From positions 868,001 to 932,000 of the forward strand of contig NZ_JAVAMO010000001.1 of assembly GCF_030758345.1 (NCBI RefSeq): a stretch of DNA of 64,000 bases, given 5' to 3'. The stretch is from Ruegeria discodermiae. GTDB lineage: Bacteria > Pseudomonadota > Alphaproteobacteria > Rhodobacterales > Rhodobacteraceae. The notes beneath the pieces were generated by a model. That model was given only the letters and a program-made list of their open reading frames with translations. It had not been told where the DNA came from and did no database searches. The position numbers and the translations under genes are program-made. Shown here one piece after another: positions 42,908-52,468 of the stretch; positions within the stretch are counted from its first letter, which is position 1; every line of letters begins with the position of its first letter.

Positions 42908-43660
42908 TCAGCCCAGATTGGCCAGCGGCGGGAAGGCCTCAAGCAGCCAATAGGAGAAATCCGAGAACCCACCCGTCAGCATCAGCAGCCCGATGGTCCA
43001 GAGCAGCAGGCCCATCACCCGTTCAATCCGGTCCATATGGCGCTTCATCCAGCCCATGAGCCCTTTCAGGCGCGGCAGGAAGGCGGCCACCAGCAGGAAC
43101 GGAATGCCCAGCCCCAGCGCATAAATCGCCAGCAGCATCGTGCCCCGTGTCAGCGAGGCCTCGGAGGCGGCCAGGGACAGGATCGCACCAAGCTGCGGCC
43201 CGATGCAGGGCGTCCAGCCAAAGGCGAAGGCCAGACCCAGCACATAGGCGCCAAAAGAGCTGCCACCACGATCGCCCACGTCGATGCGTGCCTCACGGTC
43301 CAGAAACCCGATCCGGTAAACACCTACGAAATGCGCGCCAAACACCATTACGATCAGACCCGCGATCAGGTTGAACGTCTCCTGATGTTGCAAAAACACC
43401 GTTCCGATGGCCGAGGCCGTGAAGCCCAGAAAGAGGAAGACGGTCGACAGCCCCAGCACAAAGAACAGCGCCGGCAGCATCACCTTGTTGCGCCCTTCGC
43501 TCTCTTCGCTCAGATCGGTGACCGACACGCCGCTCATATAGGCCAGATAGGGTGGCACGATGGGCAGCACGCAGGGCGACAGAAAGCTGATCACCCCCGC
43601 CATGAGGGCAATGGTCATCGCCGGAATCAGACTGGCGTCTATGATGGAAAACTCGAACAT
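42908..43660 (-). CDS. ccdA: CcdA, thiol-disulfide transporter for cytochrome c maturation
   Basis: A 250-aa DsbD-type membrane protein with six segments. Redox cysteines lie in FLSPCVLPIVPPYLAYMSG and FGWTPCIGPQLGAIL. It passes electrons across the membrane to periplasmic thioredoxin-like proteins, including those needed for heme attachment. Start 43660 (MFEFSIIDAS) gives the normal length; the open frame continues upstream to 43777. Divergent from tusA. ccmF/ccmH are encoded 18 kb away. Confidence 0.92.
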   Translation of the reverse strand: MFEFSIIDASLIPAMTIALMAGVISFLSPCVLPIVPPYLAYMSGVSVTDLSEESEGRNKVMLPALFFVLGLSTVFLFLGFTASAIGTVFLQHQETFNLIAGLIVMVFGAHFVGVYRIGFLDREARIDVGDRGGSSFGAYVLGLAFAFGWTPCIGPQLGAILSLAASEASLTRGTMLLAIYALGLGIPFLLVAAFLPRLKGLMGWMKRHMDRIERVMGLLLWTIGLLMLTGGFSDFSYWLLEAFPPLANLG

Positions 43661-43789
43661 GCCCGTGACATAGGCGATCTGACCCGGAAGGTCACGATGC
43701 CATTGGGTCACATCCTTGTGGTGTCCATCCGGACACGGGCTTGTGGTGATCTTCTGGACACGGACCACACGGCGCAATAAGTGCGTCGC

Positions 43790-44023
43790 ATGAGCGATGA
43801 TACCGATACGCTGGATGCGCTGGGGCTGCTCTGCCCCCTGCCCGTCCTCAAGGCCCGCAAACGGCTTAAATCCCTGCCCGCAGGGGCCACATTAAGGATA
43901 TTGGCAGACGATCCCGCCGCAGTGGTGGATGTGCCGCATTTCTGCGCGGAGGCCGGTCACGCGCTGATTTCGCAGAGCGATGAGCAGGGGCATCAGATTT
44001 ACGTGATCCGCAAGGGCGGATGA
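43790..44023 (+). CDS. tusA: TusA-type sulfurtransferase
   Basis: A 77-aa protein with the SirA/TusA motif: LDALGLLCPLPVLKARKRLKSLPAG, where the Cys of CPxP carries the persulfide, and the C-terminal ADDPAAVVDVPHFCAEAGHAL. TusA relays sulfur for tRNA thiolation and other pathways. ATG 43790 is preceded by an in-frame GTG at 43781. A strong hairpin follows the stop. Confidence 0.92.
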   Translation: MSDDTDTLDALGLLCPLPVLKARKRLKSLPAGATLRILADDPAAVVDVPHFCAEAGHALISQSDEQGHQIYVIRKGG

Positions 44024-44025
44024 AA

Positions 44026-44051
44026 AAAGGCGGGCCCTGAGACCCGCCTTT
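44026..44051. terminator. Bidirectional terminator between tusA and rne
   Basis: AAAGGCGGG and CCCGCCTTT form a 9-bp stem around an 8-base loop, starting directly after the tusA stop. It serves tusA on the plus strand and, with A/T flanks on both sides, the convergent rne. Confidence 0.85.
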
Positions 44052-44075
44052 ATCGATTCTACAACCGGTTGCGTC

Positions 44076-47033
44076 TTAGCTGCCCAGCGACCACCAACCA
44101 CGCCGTTTCGGCTTGGCAGGTTTCGCCTCTGGCTCCGGCGTCTCAGCGACCGCTTCCAGCACCGGCTCGGGCGCAGCTTCAACCACAGGCTCGGGCGCCG
44201 GTTCGGCAGTTTCGGGTTCGCCAACCTCTTCTGCAACTTCAGCAGCGACGCTGGGCGTTTCCGGCTCCGCCGCGGCCTCTCCGGGCGCAGCGGCGATCTC
44301 GGGCTCTGAGACAGGCGCATCATCATCGGCCACCGGGGCCTCCTCGGCCGCCTCAGTCACAACCTCTGCGGCGGGTGCGTCATCGCTCTGTTCGACCGGT
44401 GCCTCGTCCTTCTTGGCCGCCCGTTTGCGGGTGCGGCGCTTGGGCTTCTCGACCACGGCATCAGGCGTTTCCGCCTCCACAGCAACCGCATCATCGCTGA
44501 CAGGGGCATCACCAGCGGCCTCCGCCGCGTCAGTTTCGGCGCCGGCCTCTGGTGCCGCCTCCTGCACCTCGTCATCGGTCTTTTTCTTGCGGCTACGCGA
44601 TCTGCGGGTCCGCTTCGGCTTGGCACTTTCCTCGCCCTCACCCGCGTCAGGAGCCGTCTCTGCCTCCGCTTCGGCGGGTTCACCCTCAGCAGGCTGGTCG
44701 TCGCTCGAGTCCGCGCTGGCCTCCTGCGCCTCGGTGCTCTCTGCGCCGTCGTCGGACCGGTTGCCTTTCCGCTTGCGCCGACGCCGACGTTTGCGCTTGG
44801 GCTTGGCTTCGCTTTCAGCATCGACCGCCTCGGCATCGGATTGCGCCTCAGCCTCGGTCGGCGCTTCCGCCTCATCCGCGTCGATCTGATCCATCAGCGA
44901 GGTGTCGACCGACACAACGGGTGCCGCCACTTCGGCCACGATACGCGTCGCCGTCTTGAACTTCTCGATCGAGAAATCGGGGCTGACCAGATGGGCATCC
45001 CCCTCAAGACGGACCGACAGACCATAGCGGGACTCGATCTGGGCAATATGCTCGCGCTTCTGGTTCATCAGAAAGTTGGCGATATTGACCGGACAACGCA
45101 CCAGAACCTCGCGGGTACGGCGGCGCGTGCCCTCTTCCTCGATCTGGCGCAGGATGGCCAGCGCCATGTTGTCGTCGGAGCGGATCAGGCCGGTGCCGTG
45201 ACAGGACGGGCACGGCTGCGTCGTCGCCTCGATCATACCGGGGCGCAGGCGCTGGCGGCTCATCTCCATCAGGCCAAAGCCCGAGATGCGACCCACCTGA
45301 ATGCGCGCGCGGTCGGTCTTGAGCCGGTCCTTCATGCGTTTTTCAACGGCCGAGTTGTTCTTGCGCTCGTCCATGTCGATGAAGTCGATGACGATCAGAC
45401 CGGCCAGATCGCGCAGACGTAGCTGGCGTGCCACCTCATCGGCGGCTTCAAGGTTGGTCTTGAGCGCGGTTTCCTCGATCGAAGCCTCTTTGGTGGCCCG
45501 GCCGGAGTTCACGTCGATCGCTACCAGCGCCTCGGTCACGCCGATCACGATGTAACCGCCGGATTTCAGCTGCACCACCGGGTTGAACATGCCCGCCAGA
45601 TAGGTTTCCACCTGATAGCGCGCAAAAAGCGGCAAGGCATCCTCATACCGCTGCACGTTCTTGGCGTGGCTCGGCATGATCATCTTCATGAAGTCCTTGG
45701 CGGTGCGATAGCCCGCCTCGCCCTCGACCAGAACCTCATCGATATCGCGATTATAGAGGTCGCGGATCGAGCGTTTGACCAGATCGCCCTCTTCATAGAT
45801 CTTGGCGGGCGCGATGGATTTCAACGTCAGCTCGCGGATCTGCTCCCAGAGCCGCTGCAGATATTCATAGTCGCGCTTGATCTCGGCCTTGGTGCGTTTT
45901 GCACCTGCGGTGCGCACGATCAGACCGGCGCCGGACGGCACATCAATTTCGGCGGCGATATCCTTGAGTTTCTTGCGATCCGTGGCGTTGGTGATCTTGC
46001 GGCTGATGCCGCCGCCACGAGCGGTATTGGGCATCAAGACGCAGTAGCGACCCGCCAGCGACAGATAGGTTGTCAGCGCCGCACCCTTGTTGCCACGCTC
46101 TTCCTTGACCACCTGCACCAGCATGACCTGACGCACCTTGACCACTTCCTGGATCTTGTAGCGGCGCGGGCGCGGTTTGCGCGGCGGGCGAATATCCTCG
46201 CTGTCATCGTCATCAGCGACGGATTCGATGCTCTCGTCTTTCTTGGACGCGTCGGAGCCTTTTGCCTTTGGCGTGTCGTCAGCCTCATCGTCGGCATCAT
46301 CCGTATCCTCAGACGCATCATCGGCGGCTGCCTCGGGCGCGGCCTCCGGTGTTTCATCTACCGGAGTTTCATCCGCTGGGTTTTCGCCCTCAGAAACATC
46401 CGCTTCCGCTGCTGCTTCTTCTACCTCAGCAGTCTCTTCCGTTGCGATTTCGGCCTCTGCCGCTTCAGCAGCGTCGGCGCCGTCATCCTCGGCCTCCGGT
46501 TCAGGCTCGGCAACCGGCGTTTCCGCAACCGTCTCCATCGGAGAGCTGCCTTCGGGAACGATATCGGCGTCCGTCTCGGTCTCGTCGCTCAGATCGATGG
46601 TTTCCATCCCGTCGATCTCGACCTCCTTGGTCTCGACGGCATCCTCGCTCACAACGTCCTCGGCCTTGGTTTTTGAGCGCGAGCGGCGGCGCGGTTTCGA
46701 CGATTTCGCCACTTCGGCCTCGTCGCGGGCGCGCAGCGCCTCGGCATAGGCGCGCTCTTCCTCCATCAGCGCCTCACGGTCAGCGACGGGGATCTGGTAA
46801 TAGTCAGGATGAATTTCAGAGAACGCCAGAAAGCCATGGCGATTGCCGCCATAATCCACAAAGGCGGCCTGCAGCGAGGGTTCGACCCGCGTTACCTTGG
46901 CGAGATAGATATTGCCGGCAAGCTGCCGGCGGCTTTCGGCCTCGAAATCAAATTCCTCGACCTTGTTTCCGTCAACCACCACGACGCGGGTCTCTTCCGC
47001 GTGGGTGGCATCGATAAGCATTTTCTTTCCCAT
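44076..47033 (-). CDS. rne: Ribonuclease E with long acidic insertion and C-terminal scaffold
   Basis: A 985-aa endoribonuclease and degradosome scaffold. The order is MGKKMLIDATHAEETRVVVVDG, then the S1 region (NIYLAKVTRVEPSLQAAFVDYGGNRHGFLAFSEIHPDYY). An acidic Glu/Asp/Ala insertion of about 180 residues splits S1. The catalytic domain has VAIDVNSGRATKE and GLIVIDFIDMDERKN (metal Asp residues) and the zinc-link CPSCHGTG. An intrinsically disordered acidic/basic tail with Lys/Arg-rich islands (PKRKRRRRRKRKG) ends in KRRGWWSLGS. AAGGAAAC precedes ATG 47033. The insertion is known in alphaproteobacterial RNase E. Confidence 0.96.
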   Translation of the reverse strand: MGKKMLIDATHAEETRVVVVDGNKVEEFDFEAESRRQLAGNIYLAKVTRVEPSLQAAFVDYGGNRHGFLAFSEIHPDYYQIPVADREALMEEERAYAEALRARDEAEVAKSSKPRRRSRSKTKAEDVVSEDAVETKEVEIDGMETIDLSDETETDADIVPEGSSPMETVAETPVAEPEPEAEDDGADAAEAAEAEIATEETAEVEEAAAEADVSEGENPADETPVDETPEAAPEAAADDASEDTDDADDEADDTPKAKGSDASKKDESIESVADDDDSEDIRPPRKPRPRRYKIQEVVKVRQVMLVQVVKEERGNKGAALTTYLSLAGRYCVLMPNTARGGGISRKITNATDRKKLKDIAAEIDVPSGAGLIVRTAGAKRTKAEIKRDYEYLQRLWEQIRELTLKSIAPAKIYEEGDLVKRSIRDLYNRDIDEVLVEGEAGYRTAKDFMKMIMPSHAKNVQRYEDALPLFARYQVETYLAGMFNPVVQLKSGGYIVIGVTEALVAIDVNSGRATKEASIEETALKTNLEAADEVARQLRLRDLAGLIVIDFIDMDERKNNSAVEKRMKDRLKTDRARIQVGRISGFGLMEMSRQRLRPGMIEATTQPCPSCHGTGLIRSDDNMALAILRQIEEEGTRRRTREVLVRCPVNIANFLMNQKREHIAQIESRYGLSVRLEGDAHLVSPDFSIEKFKTATRIVAEVAAPVVSVDTSLMDQIDADEAEAPTEAEAQSDAEAVDAESEAKPKRKRRRRRKRKGNRSDDGAESTEAQEASADSSDDQPAEGEPAEAEAETAPDAGEGEESAKPKRTRRSRSRKKKTDDEVQEAAPEAGAETDAAEAAGDAPVSDDAVAVEAETPDAVVEKPKRRTRKRAAKKDEAPVEQSDDAPAAEVVTEAAEEAPVADDDAPVSEPEIAAAPGEAAAEPETPSVAAEVAEEVGEPETAEPAPEPVVEAAPEPVLEAVAETPEPEAKPAKPKRRGWWSLGS

Positions 47034-47453
47034 GTTTCCTTGGTGCACCGCGCCAATGGCACGCGTCGCCTGAGACCAGGCGGTCCGGCATGTCTGGGGG
47101 GGTGTCTTGTCAGGGCGATTTCAGACGCAGCGCGGCAGGGTCCGGCCAACTGGCCCCCTGCCCGATTTCTCAATCCTTGCGCGCGCGTCATCGCGGTTCT
47201 TCTCCGACAGACGCGGGTGTTCCGCCGCCTGCCCACTTATTTCCTTTCTTCCAACGCATCGGAAGAAGGCACTCCACTGCCCCTCATGCGGGGCAATTAT
47301 CTATCTGCAATGTCCTGCGGGTATCTCGTCCAACCTGGACAAAGCAGCGAATCTCTAAACGGGGTTTAAGGACCAAAATTGGGGTCCGACCCGTTCGGTT
47401 AGCATAAAGGCAGTCCTGCGGAAAAGACAATGGGCAAACGTGGCACGCCTGGG
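47034..47453 (-). other. rne leader region with stem-loops
   Basis: About 420 bases upstream of rne on the minus strand without a supported gene. It holds an imperfect stem at 47243-47269 (CCTTTCTTCC with GGAAGAAGG), a 6-bp stem TGCCCC/GGGGCA at 47278-47295, and a small dyad GTCCA-N3-TGGAC at 47328-47340. RNase E genes often have structured leaders used for feedback control, so these are candidates for that role. Confidence 0.5.
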
Positions 47454-48302
47454 TCAATGCTGCTCAGAGGCCGATTTTGCACCGTCATCTCGCGCCCGTA
47501 TATGAAAATCCAAGATCATCGCCCGATGATCCGAGACGATGGGTACAGCAGGCAGATCAAAGCGCGCGACGCCAATTTCCGCCCCGACCAGGGTATAGTC
47601 GGCAAACCGTTGCGCCTTCTCATAAAGGCGCGTTCTGGTGTCAGTATGTCCATTGGCCATGACCAAGTCGGTCAGACCAAGACCGGACAAATCCGCAAAG
47701 AACGGATTGTCGGGCAACAAGTTGAAATCTCCGGCCAGAATCATTCGATCTATCGGCTGAAAGACCGAGAGCGCAGAAACCACGGCCTGCGTCTGCGCCG
47801 CACGGGCTGGTGTTTGGCCCTTGCCGGACGGGTCGCGCAGACCGTGAAAATGCCCAAAGACAAAGCTGTCGCCAGCCTCGGGGGGCGTAACGCGCGCCAT
47901 TTGTATGGCACGCGGCACCGGTTCCGCGCCCCATCCCTTCGGCCTGTATTGGCCATGAATGAAGCCTTGCCGCAGTTCCGTGACAGCCAGACGCCGGTGC
48001 ACCCAGATGGCAATCCCGTGTTCGGACTGAACCTCTCGCCGCTGGTCATCCCATAAAGGACCGCGCGCGGCGGCGGCGAAATAGCCAATATGATCCGGCA
48101 GCAGTGCTGAGATATCCCGGAACAGGTCCGCGCGCTGATCCAAGCGGCGATAGGCATCCTCGTAGATCAGCCAATCGGAGCCGGGCACTGGCGCGCGTGT
48201 TACTTCCTGCAGGCAGAGAATATCCGCGCCGACCTCAGGCACCCAGCCCGCCATGGCATCCCAGAGCTTACCGCCCCAAGCGTTGAGCGAGACAAAACGC
48301 AA
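47454..48302 (-). CDS. Second EEP-family hydrolase, downstream of dctD
   Basis: A 282-aa endonuclease/exonuclease/phosphatase-fold protein: FVSLNAWGGKLWDAM, ADILCLQEVTR with the metal Glu, GDFNLLPDNPFF with the Asp-Asn pair, and SDHRAMILDF at the end. The start is a TTG at 48302, four bases after the dctD stop, implying coupling; no other start keeps the N-terminal strand. Unlike the EEP protein at 8.9-9.8 kb it is the third gene of the dct transcript. Substrate unknown. Confidence 0.8.
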   Translation of the reverse strand: MRFVSLNAWGGKLWDAMAGWVPEVGADILCLQEVTRAPVPGSDWLIYEDAYRRLDQRADLFRDISALLPDHIGYFAAAARGPLWDDQRREVQSEHGIAIWVHRRLAVTELRQGFIHGQYRPKGWGAEPVPRAIQMARVTPPEAGDSFVFGHFHGLRDPSGKGQTPARAAQTQAVVSALSVFQPIDRMILAGDFNLLPDNPFFADLSGLGLTDLVMANGHTDTRTRLYEKAQRFADYTLVGAEIGVARFDLPAVPIVSDHRAMILDFHIRARDDGAKSASEQH

Positions 48303-48306
48303 GATC

Positions 48307-49641
48307 CTAGAGGTAATCCGACCGCTGCAGGCCGTATTTGGCCATCTTTTCGTTCAGCGTCCGGCGCGGCAGGCACAGCTCGTCCATGACGGATGCGATC
48401 GAGCCCTTGTGGCGGCGCATGGTGTTGTCGATCAGCATCCGTTCGAACGCTTCGACATACTCCTTGAGCGGCTTGCCCTCGGTGGTCATCACCGGCTGCA
48501 TCTCTTCGTGATCCGACATCAGCAGGGATGCGATCGTGCCCGAGCCGCGCCGCGCCTGCAGCACCGCGCGTTCGGCGATATTGATCAGTTGACGCACATT
48601 GCCCGGCCAGGGTGCCTGCAGCAGCTGCGCGGCCTCCTGCGCGCTGACTTGCGGCGCGTCGCAGCCATATTCCTCTGCAAACTGTTCGCTAAGACGCGTG
48701 AACAGCGTTAGGATATCCTCGCCGCGCTGGCGCAGCGGTGGCATGGTGATGCGCAAGGCGGCCAGCCGGTAGAACAGGTCGGGCCGCAGCGCGTCCTCGC
48801 AGGTCTTGCCCGCCTCTTGCAGGTTCGAGATCGCCACGATCCGGGTCTCGGCGGGCGTGCCCTGCTGGTTCATCACGCTCAGAAGCTTGGCCTGCAACGT
48901 GTCGCTCAGCGCTTCGATATCCTCCAGCACCAGCGTGCCGCCCCGCGCCTCTTCGATGGCGGGCAGTTCAGCATCCTCGGGGTTCATCGGACCAAAGAGC
49001 CGCTTGGCCAGCGCCTCTTCCTCAAGTGCGGCGCAGGAGATCAGCACGAACTTCTTGCCCGCCCGACTGCCCACCGCATGCAGCGCATGGGCCGCCAGCG
49101 TCTTACCGGTGCCGGTTTCGCCATCGATCAGCACGTGACCGTCGGCCTGGCCCAGATCGAGAATATCCTCGCGCAACCGCTCCATCACCGGGCTGGCGCC
49201 GATCAGCTTCTTCATCAGTTGGGAGCCATCGCTCAACTCGCGCCGCAGCGCCCGGTTGTCCAGCGTCAGGCGGCGGTTCACCGTGGCGCGTTTGGCCAGT
49301 TCCGACATCCGGTCCGGGTTGAATGGCTTTTCGAGGAAATCGAACGCCCCTACCCGCATTGCCTCGACCGCCATGGGCACATCGCCATGGCCGGTGATCA
49401 TGATCACCGGCAGCGTGCTGTCCGATCCCATCAGCTTCTTCAGGAACTGCATCCCGTCCATGCCGGGCATCCGGATGTCAGAGATCACGATACCGGGATA
49501 TTCCGGCCCCAAAACCTTGAGCGCATCCTCGGCGCTGGCAAATGTTTCGGTGTCATAACCGGACAGAGCCAGCCACTGGCTGATCGACTGCCGCATGTCC
49601 TGTTCGTCATCCACAATCGCAATTTTCATGGCCTGTGCCAT
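48307..49641 (-). CDS. dctD: DctD-like response regulator lacking the GAFTGA loop
   Basis: A 444-aa NtrC-type regulator. The receiver has phospho-acceptor Asp55 (SDIRMPG) and Lys105. The AAA+ domain has Walker A GETGTGKT (174-181). Between LFG (215-217) and the Walker B region GGTLVLEDIEAL (from 234) there are 16 residues (PMNPEDAELPAIEEAR) and no GAFTGA, the loop needed to contact sigma-54. Walker B also reads LED where canonical proteins have LDE. A Fis-type HTH ends the protein (SIASVMDELCLPRRTLNEKMAKYGL). AGAGG precedes ATG. It lies 11 bp after dctB. Confidence 0.88.
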   Translation of the reverse strand: MAQAMKIAIVDDEQDMRQSISQWLALSGYDTETFASAEDALKVLGPEYPGIVISDIRMPGMDGMQFLKKLMGSDSTLPVIMITGHGDVPMAVEAMRVGAFDFLEKPFNPDRMSELAKRATVNRRLTLDNRALRRELSDGSQLMKKLIGASPVMERLREDILDLGQADGHVLIDGETGTGKTLAAHALHAVGSRAGKKFVLISCAALEEEALAKRLFGPMNPEDAELPAIEEARGGTLVLEDIEALSDTLQAKLLSVMNQQGTPAETRIVAISNLQEAGKTCEDALRPDLFYRLAALRITMPPLRQRGEDILTLFTRLSEQFAEEYGCDAPQVSAQEAAQLLQAPWPGNVRQLINIAERAVLQARRGSGTIASLLMSDHEEMQPVMTTEGKPLKEYVEAFERMLIDNTMRRHKGSIASVMDELCLPRRTLNEKMAKYGLQRSDYL

Positions 49642-49652
49642 TGATGTACCTC

Positions 49653-51428
49653 TTACTCTGCGGCCTCTATGCCGTCTTCCAGTATGGGCAGGCGCATTTC
49701 GAACACCGCGCCCCCGTGTTGTCCGTTGCGCGCCGTCAGACGCCCGCCATGGTCGTTGACGATCCCCGACGAGATGGCAAGCCCCAGCCCGACACCATCC
49801 CCCGGCCGCTTGGTGGTGTAGAACGGCTCGAACAGCGCATCGAAATCCTCGATCCCGTCGCCATTGTCGCGCACCGTCAGGATCGCGGTTTCGCCCGCCG
49901 CGAGGATAATCTCGACCTCGGGATCCGCCACCGTTTTGGTGGCATCCAGCGCATTTCTGAGCAAGTTTACCATAACCTGTTCAATTCGCATACGATCCCC
50001 CATCACAAGGACCGGAGTGTCGGGCAGAATTTGGGTGATCTTAACCTGCCGATGGCGCAGCTGCGGCTCCATCATCGCCAGCGACGCGGCCAGCGCATCG
50101 CCCATATTTACGGGCGAAAACGCATCCGCGCCTTTACGTGCATAAGATTTCAGCTGCCGCGTGATCGCGCCCATCCGCTCGATCAGATCGTCGATCCGCC
50201 CGAAAGACGACAGCGCCTCCTCCGGACGGTTGCGGCGCAGCAGAAGCCGCGCACCGGCCAGATAGGTTTTCATCGCCGCCAGCGGTTGGTTCAACTCGTG
50301 GCTCACCGCCGCCGACATCTCGCCCAAAGCCGCCAGTTTCGAGCTTTGCTCCAGCGTCTGTTCGGCCACGGCAAGCGTTTCCTGCACCCGCTGACGCTCA
50401 GCAATTTCCCGCTGTAGCCTGCTGTTCAATGCGCGAAGCTCTGCCGACTCGCGCTGGAACAGCGCCATGCGCAACGCGGTTTTCCGGCTCAGCCCATAGA
50501 AGACCAGCGCCAGCAGAATCGCGAATCCCATGATTTCCAACGCCAAAACACCGTTCACACGTTCGCGGACCGAGGCGTATGTGGTGAAGGATGTCATCTG
50601 CCAGCCGCGGAACGGGATGCGGTTTTCCATCCGGATCACCGCCTCGCCCTGCAGATAGGCATCGGCGGGCAATGCGGTCCAACCGGCGGTGGCGCGGATG
50701 GCGCGTTCGATCGCCCCTTGCGGGGTCTGGCGCTGCAGCGCCTCTTCCTCGTTCAGCCCGCGCCAGCGCGGCTCGGTTGACAGGATGATCGTGCCGGTGC
50801 TGTCAGTCACCAGAACCGCATCTGATATCCCCGCCCAGGCGCGCTCGAATTTCTGCAGATCGACCTCGACCACGATGACGCCCAGCAGCTCGCCATTGGC
50901 TTCGATCTTACGCGAATAGCTGAAACTGTACCCGCCAGACTCGCGCCGGATGACCGTGAAGATGGTGGCGTTGGAACGGATCGCCTCAATAAAATTAGGG
51001 GCTGTTCGGTGTTGTTCACCGATCCGGTTGCGGTCAGTTGCGGCCACCGCGCGCCCGTCCTGATCCAGCAGCATCAGCGAGGCCGCGCCGATTTCCTCGA
51101 CAAATGAGATCAGCCGCTGGGTCGACAGCGAAAAGTCATTCGATTGCAGCGCTGAGATCAGCGTCGGATCGCGCGCAAGCAATTGCGGCACAATCGCGTT
51201 ACGGCGAAGCTCGCTCAGCAGGTTGCCAGAATAGAGCGCCAGCCGCAGCTCGGCACGATTGCGCGTGCTCTGGGTAAAGCGGTCGGTAAGCAGCCGGTTG
51301 GTTACCCAGACCGTGGCCGCCACCGCAACCAGCAGCACCAGCAAAATACCGCGAACCCGCCAGGACACCGCCCCCGAGTCAGACACCGCCGGGGCAGAGT
51401 CCCGCGCATTGGAAATGTCACCATTCAT
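49653..51428 (-). CDS. dctB: DctB-like C4-dicarboxylate sensor histidine kinase
   Basis: A 591-aa kinase. Membrane segments at about 27-47 and 295-313 flank a periplasmic double-PAS sensor (LMLLDQDGRAVAATDRNRIGEQ; GYSFSYSRKIEANGELLGVIVVEVDL). A coiled linker leads to the HisKA domain with His377 (SHELNQPLAAMK) and the ATPase domain with N-box NLLRNALDAT and G-boxes DNGDGI and GVGLGLAIS. DctB senses succinate/malate/fumarate together with a Dct transporter, and no dctA or dctPQM lies in this window. Confidence 0.9.
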   Translation of the reverse strand: MNGDISNARDSAPAVSDSGAVSWRVRGILLVLLVAVAATVWVTNRLLTDRFTQSTRNRAELRLALYSGNLLSELRRNAIVPQLLARDPTLISALQSNDFSLSTQRLISFVEEIGAASLMLLDQDGRAVAATDRNRIGEQHRTAPNFIEAIRSNATIFTVIRRESGGYSFSYSRKIEANGELLGVIVVEVDLQKFERAWAGISDAVLVTDSTGTIILSTEPRWRGLNEEEALQRQTPQGAIERAIRATAGWTALPADAYLQGEAVIRMENRIPFRGWQMTSFTTYASVRERVNGVLALEIMGFAILLALVFYGLSRKTALRMALFQRESAELRALNSRLQREIAERQRVQETLAVAEQTLEQSSKLAALGEMSAAVSHELNQPLAAMKTYLAGARLLLRRNRPEEALSSFGRIDDLIERMGAITRQLKSYARKGADAFSPVNMGDALAASLAMMEPQLRHRQVKITQILPDTPVLVMGDRMRIEQVMVNLLRNALDATKTVADPEVEIILAAGETAILTVRDNGDGIEDFDALFEPFYTTKRPGDGVGLGLAISSGIVNDHGGRLTARNGQHGGAVFEMRLPILEDGIEAAE

Positions 51429-51464
51429 GAGGCAACGCTACTTGGGCGCGGAGTTCTGCTCAAG

Positions 51465-52133
51465 TCATGCTGGCGTGAGCACACCCGCCAATGCGCGGAA
51501 GAGCGCCACCCCGTCCGTGCCGCCATGGCCTTCATCAGCGGCGCGCTCGGGATGGGGCATCATCCCCAACACCCTGCGGTTCTCCGACAGGATCCCCGCA
51601 ATATCGGCCACCGAGCCGTTGGGGTTCTGGTCATAGGTAAAGGCCACGCGATCCTGATCGTGCAGCATCGCCACGGTGTCGTCATCGGCGAAATAATTGC
51701 CGTCGTGATGGGCAATCGGGATGCCGATCACGTCGCCTGCGTTATAGCCTTCGGTGAAGGCGCTGTCGCTGGTGGCAACTTTCAGCCCAACGGTCTTGCA
51801 GATATATTTCAGCCCCGCGTTGCGCAACAATGCGCCGGGCAGAATGCCGGTCTCGGTCAGAATCTGGAAGCCGTTGCAGATGCCCATCGCATAGCCGCCG
51901 CGCTCGGTATGCGCCTTAACCGCGCGCACGATGGGCGACTGTGCCGCAATCGCGCCACAGCGCAGATAGTCACCATAAGAAAAGCCACCGGGCACGCCGA
52001 CGATATCGACGCCCTCGGGCAGGTCCGCATCCTTGTGCCAGACCATGGCAACATCAAACCCCGCGCGCTCGAACGCTACCGCCAGATCGCGGTCGCAATT
52101 GGAGCCAGGAAAGACAATGACCGCCGCCTTCAT
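51465..52133 (-). CDS. purQ: Phosphoribosylformylglycinamidine synthase, glutaminase subunit
   Basis: A 222-aa class I glutamine amidotransferase of purine biosynthesis. Nucleophile Cys lies in [37 protein letters not shown] and [19 protein letters not shown] define PurQ, and [11 protein letters not shown] carries the His/Glu of the triad. It supplies ammonia to PurL through a complex with PurS. ATG 52133 overlaps the purS stop by 4 bp. Confidence 0.96.
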   Translation of the reverse strand: MKAAVIVFPGSNCDRDLAVAFERAGFDVAMVWHKDADLPEGVDIVGVPGGFSYGDYLRCGAIAAQSPIVRAVKAHTERGGYAMGICNGFQILTETGILPGALLRNAGLKYICKTVGLKVATSDSAFTEGYNAGDVIGIPIAHHDGNYFADDDTVAMLHDQDRVAFTYDQNPNGSVADIAGILSENRRVLGMMPHPERAADEGHGGTDGVALFRALAGVLTPA

Positions 52134-52363
52134 CCCTGCATCTCGATGCTGTAGGATTCGATCACGGTGTTGGCCAGCAGCTTTTCGCACATGGCGGTGA
52201 CATCCGCCTCGCTGGCGCCCTCGGCCAGTTGCAGATCGATCACCTTGCCCTGGCGCACGCCCTCGACCTTGTCGAAGCCCATCGCGCCAAGCGCGTGGCG
52301 CACCGCCTCGCCCTGCGGATCGAGAACCCCGTTCTTGAGCATCACATGCACCCGTGCCTTCAT
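52130..52363 (-). CDS. purS: Phosphoribosylformylglycinamidine synthase subunit PurS
   Basis: A 77-aa Pur[47 protein letters not shown] and the [11 protein letters not shown] end. It forms the PurSQL bridging complex. ATG at 52363; the open frame extends three codons earlier. Overlaps purQ (ATGA). purC is 0.9 kb upstream beyond marC, and purL is not in the window. Confidence 0.95.
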   Translation of the reverse strand: MKARVHVMLKNGVLDPQGEAVRHALGAMGFDKVEGVRQGKVIDLQLAEGASEADVTAMCEKLLANTVIESYSIEMQG

Positions 52364-52468
52364 CTGTCGCAACTCCCAGCGCGGCCCGGACTGTCCGAGG
52401 CCCTTGTTCCGTTGCGCGTCGCAATAGCGCGCCTGCCGGATTTGAACAACCCTTCCCGCACAGTGATC

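Noticed and set aside
44076-46700. Possible tandem repeats in rne
   Set aside because: The Glu/Asp/Ala-rich DNA is compositional bias of disordered protein, without exact repeat units.
44113-46749. Ser/Ala-rich plus-strand frames across the RNase E gene
   Set aside because: They mirror the Glu/Asp/Ala low-complexity insertion and tail of RNase E.
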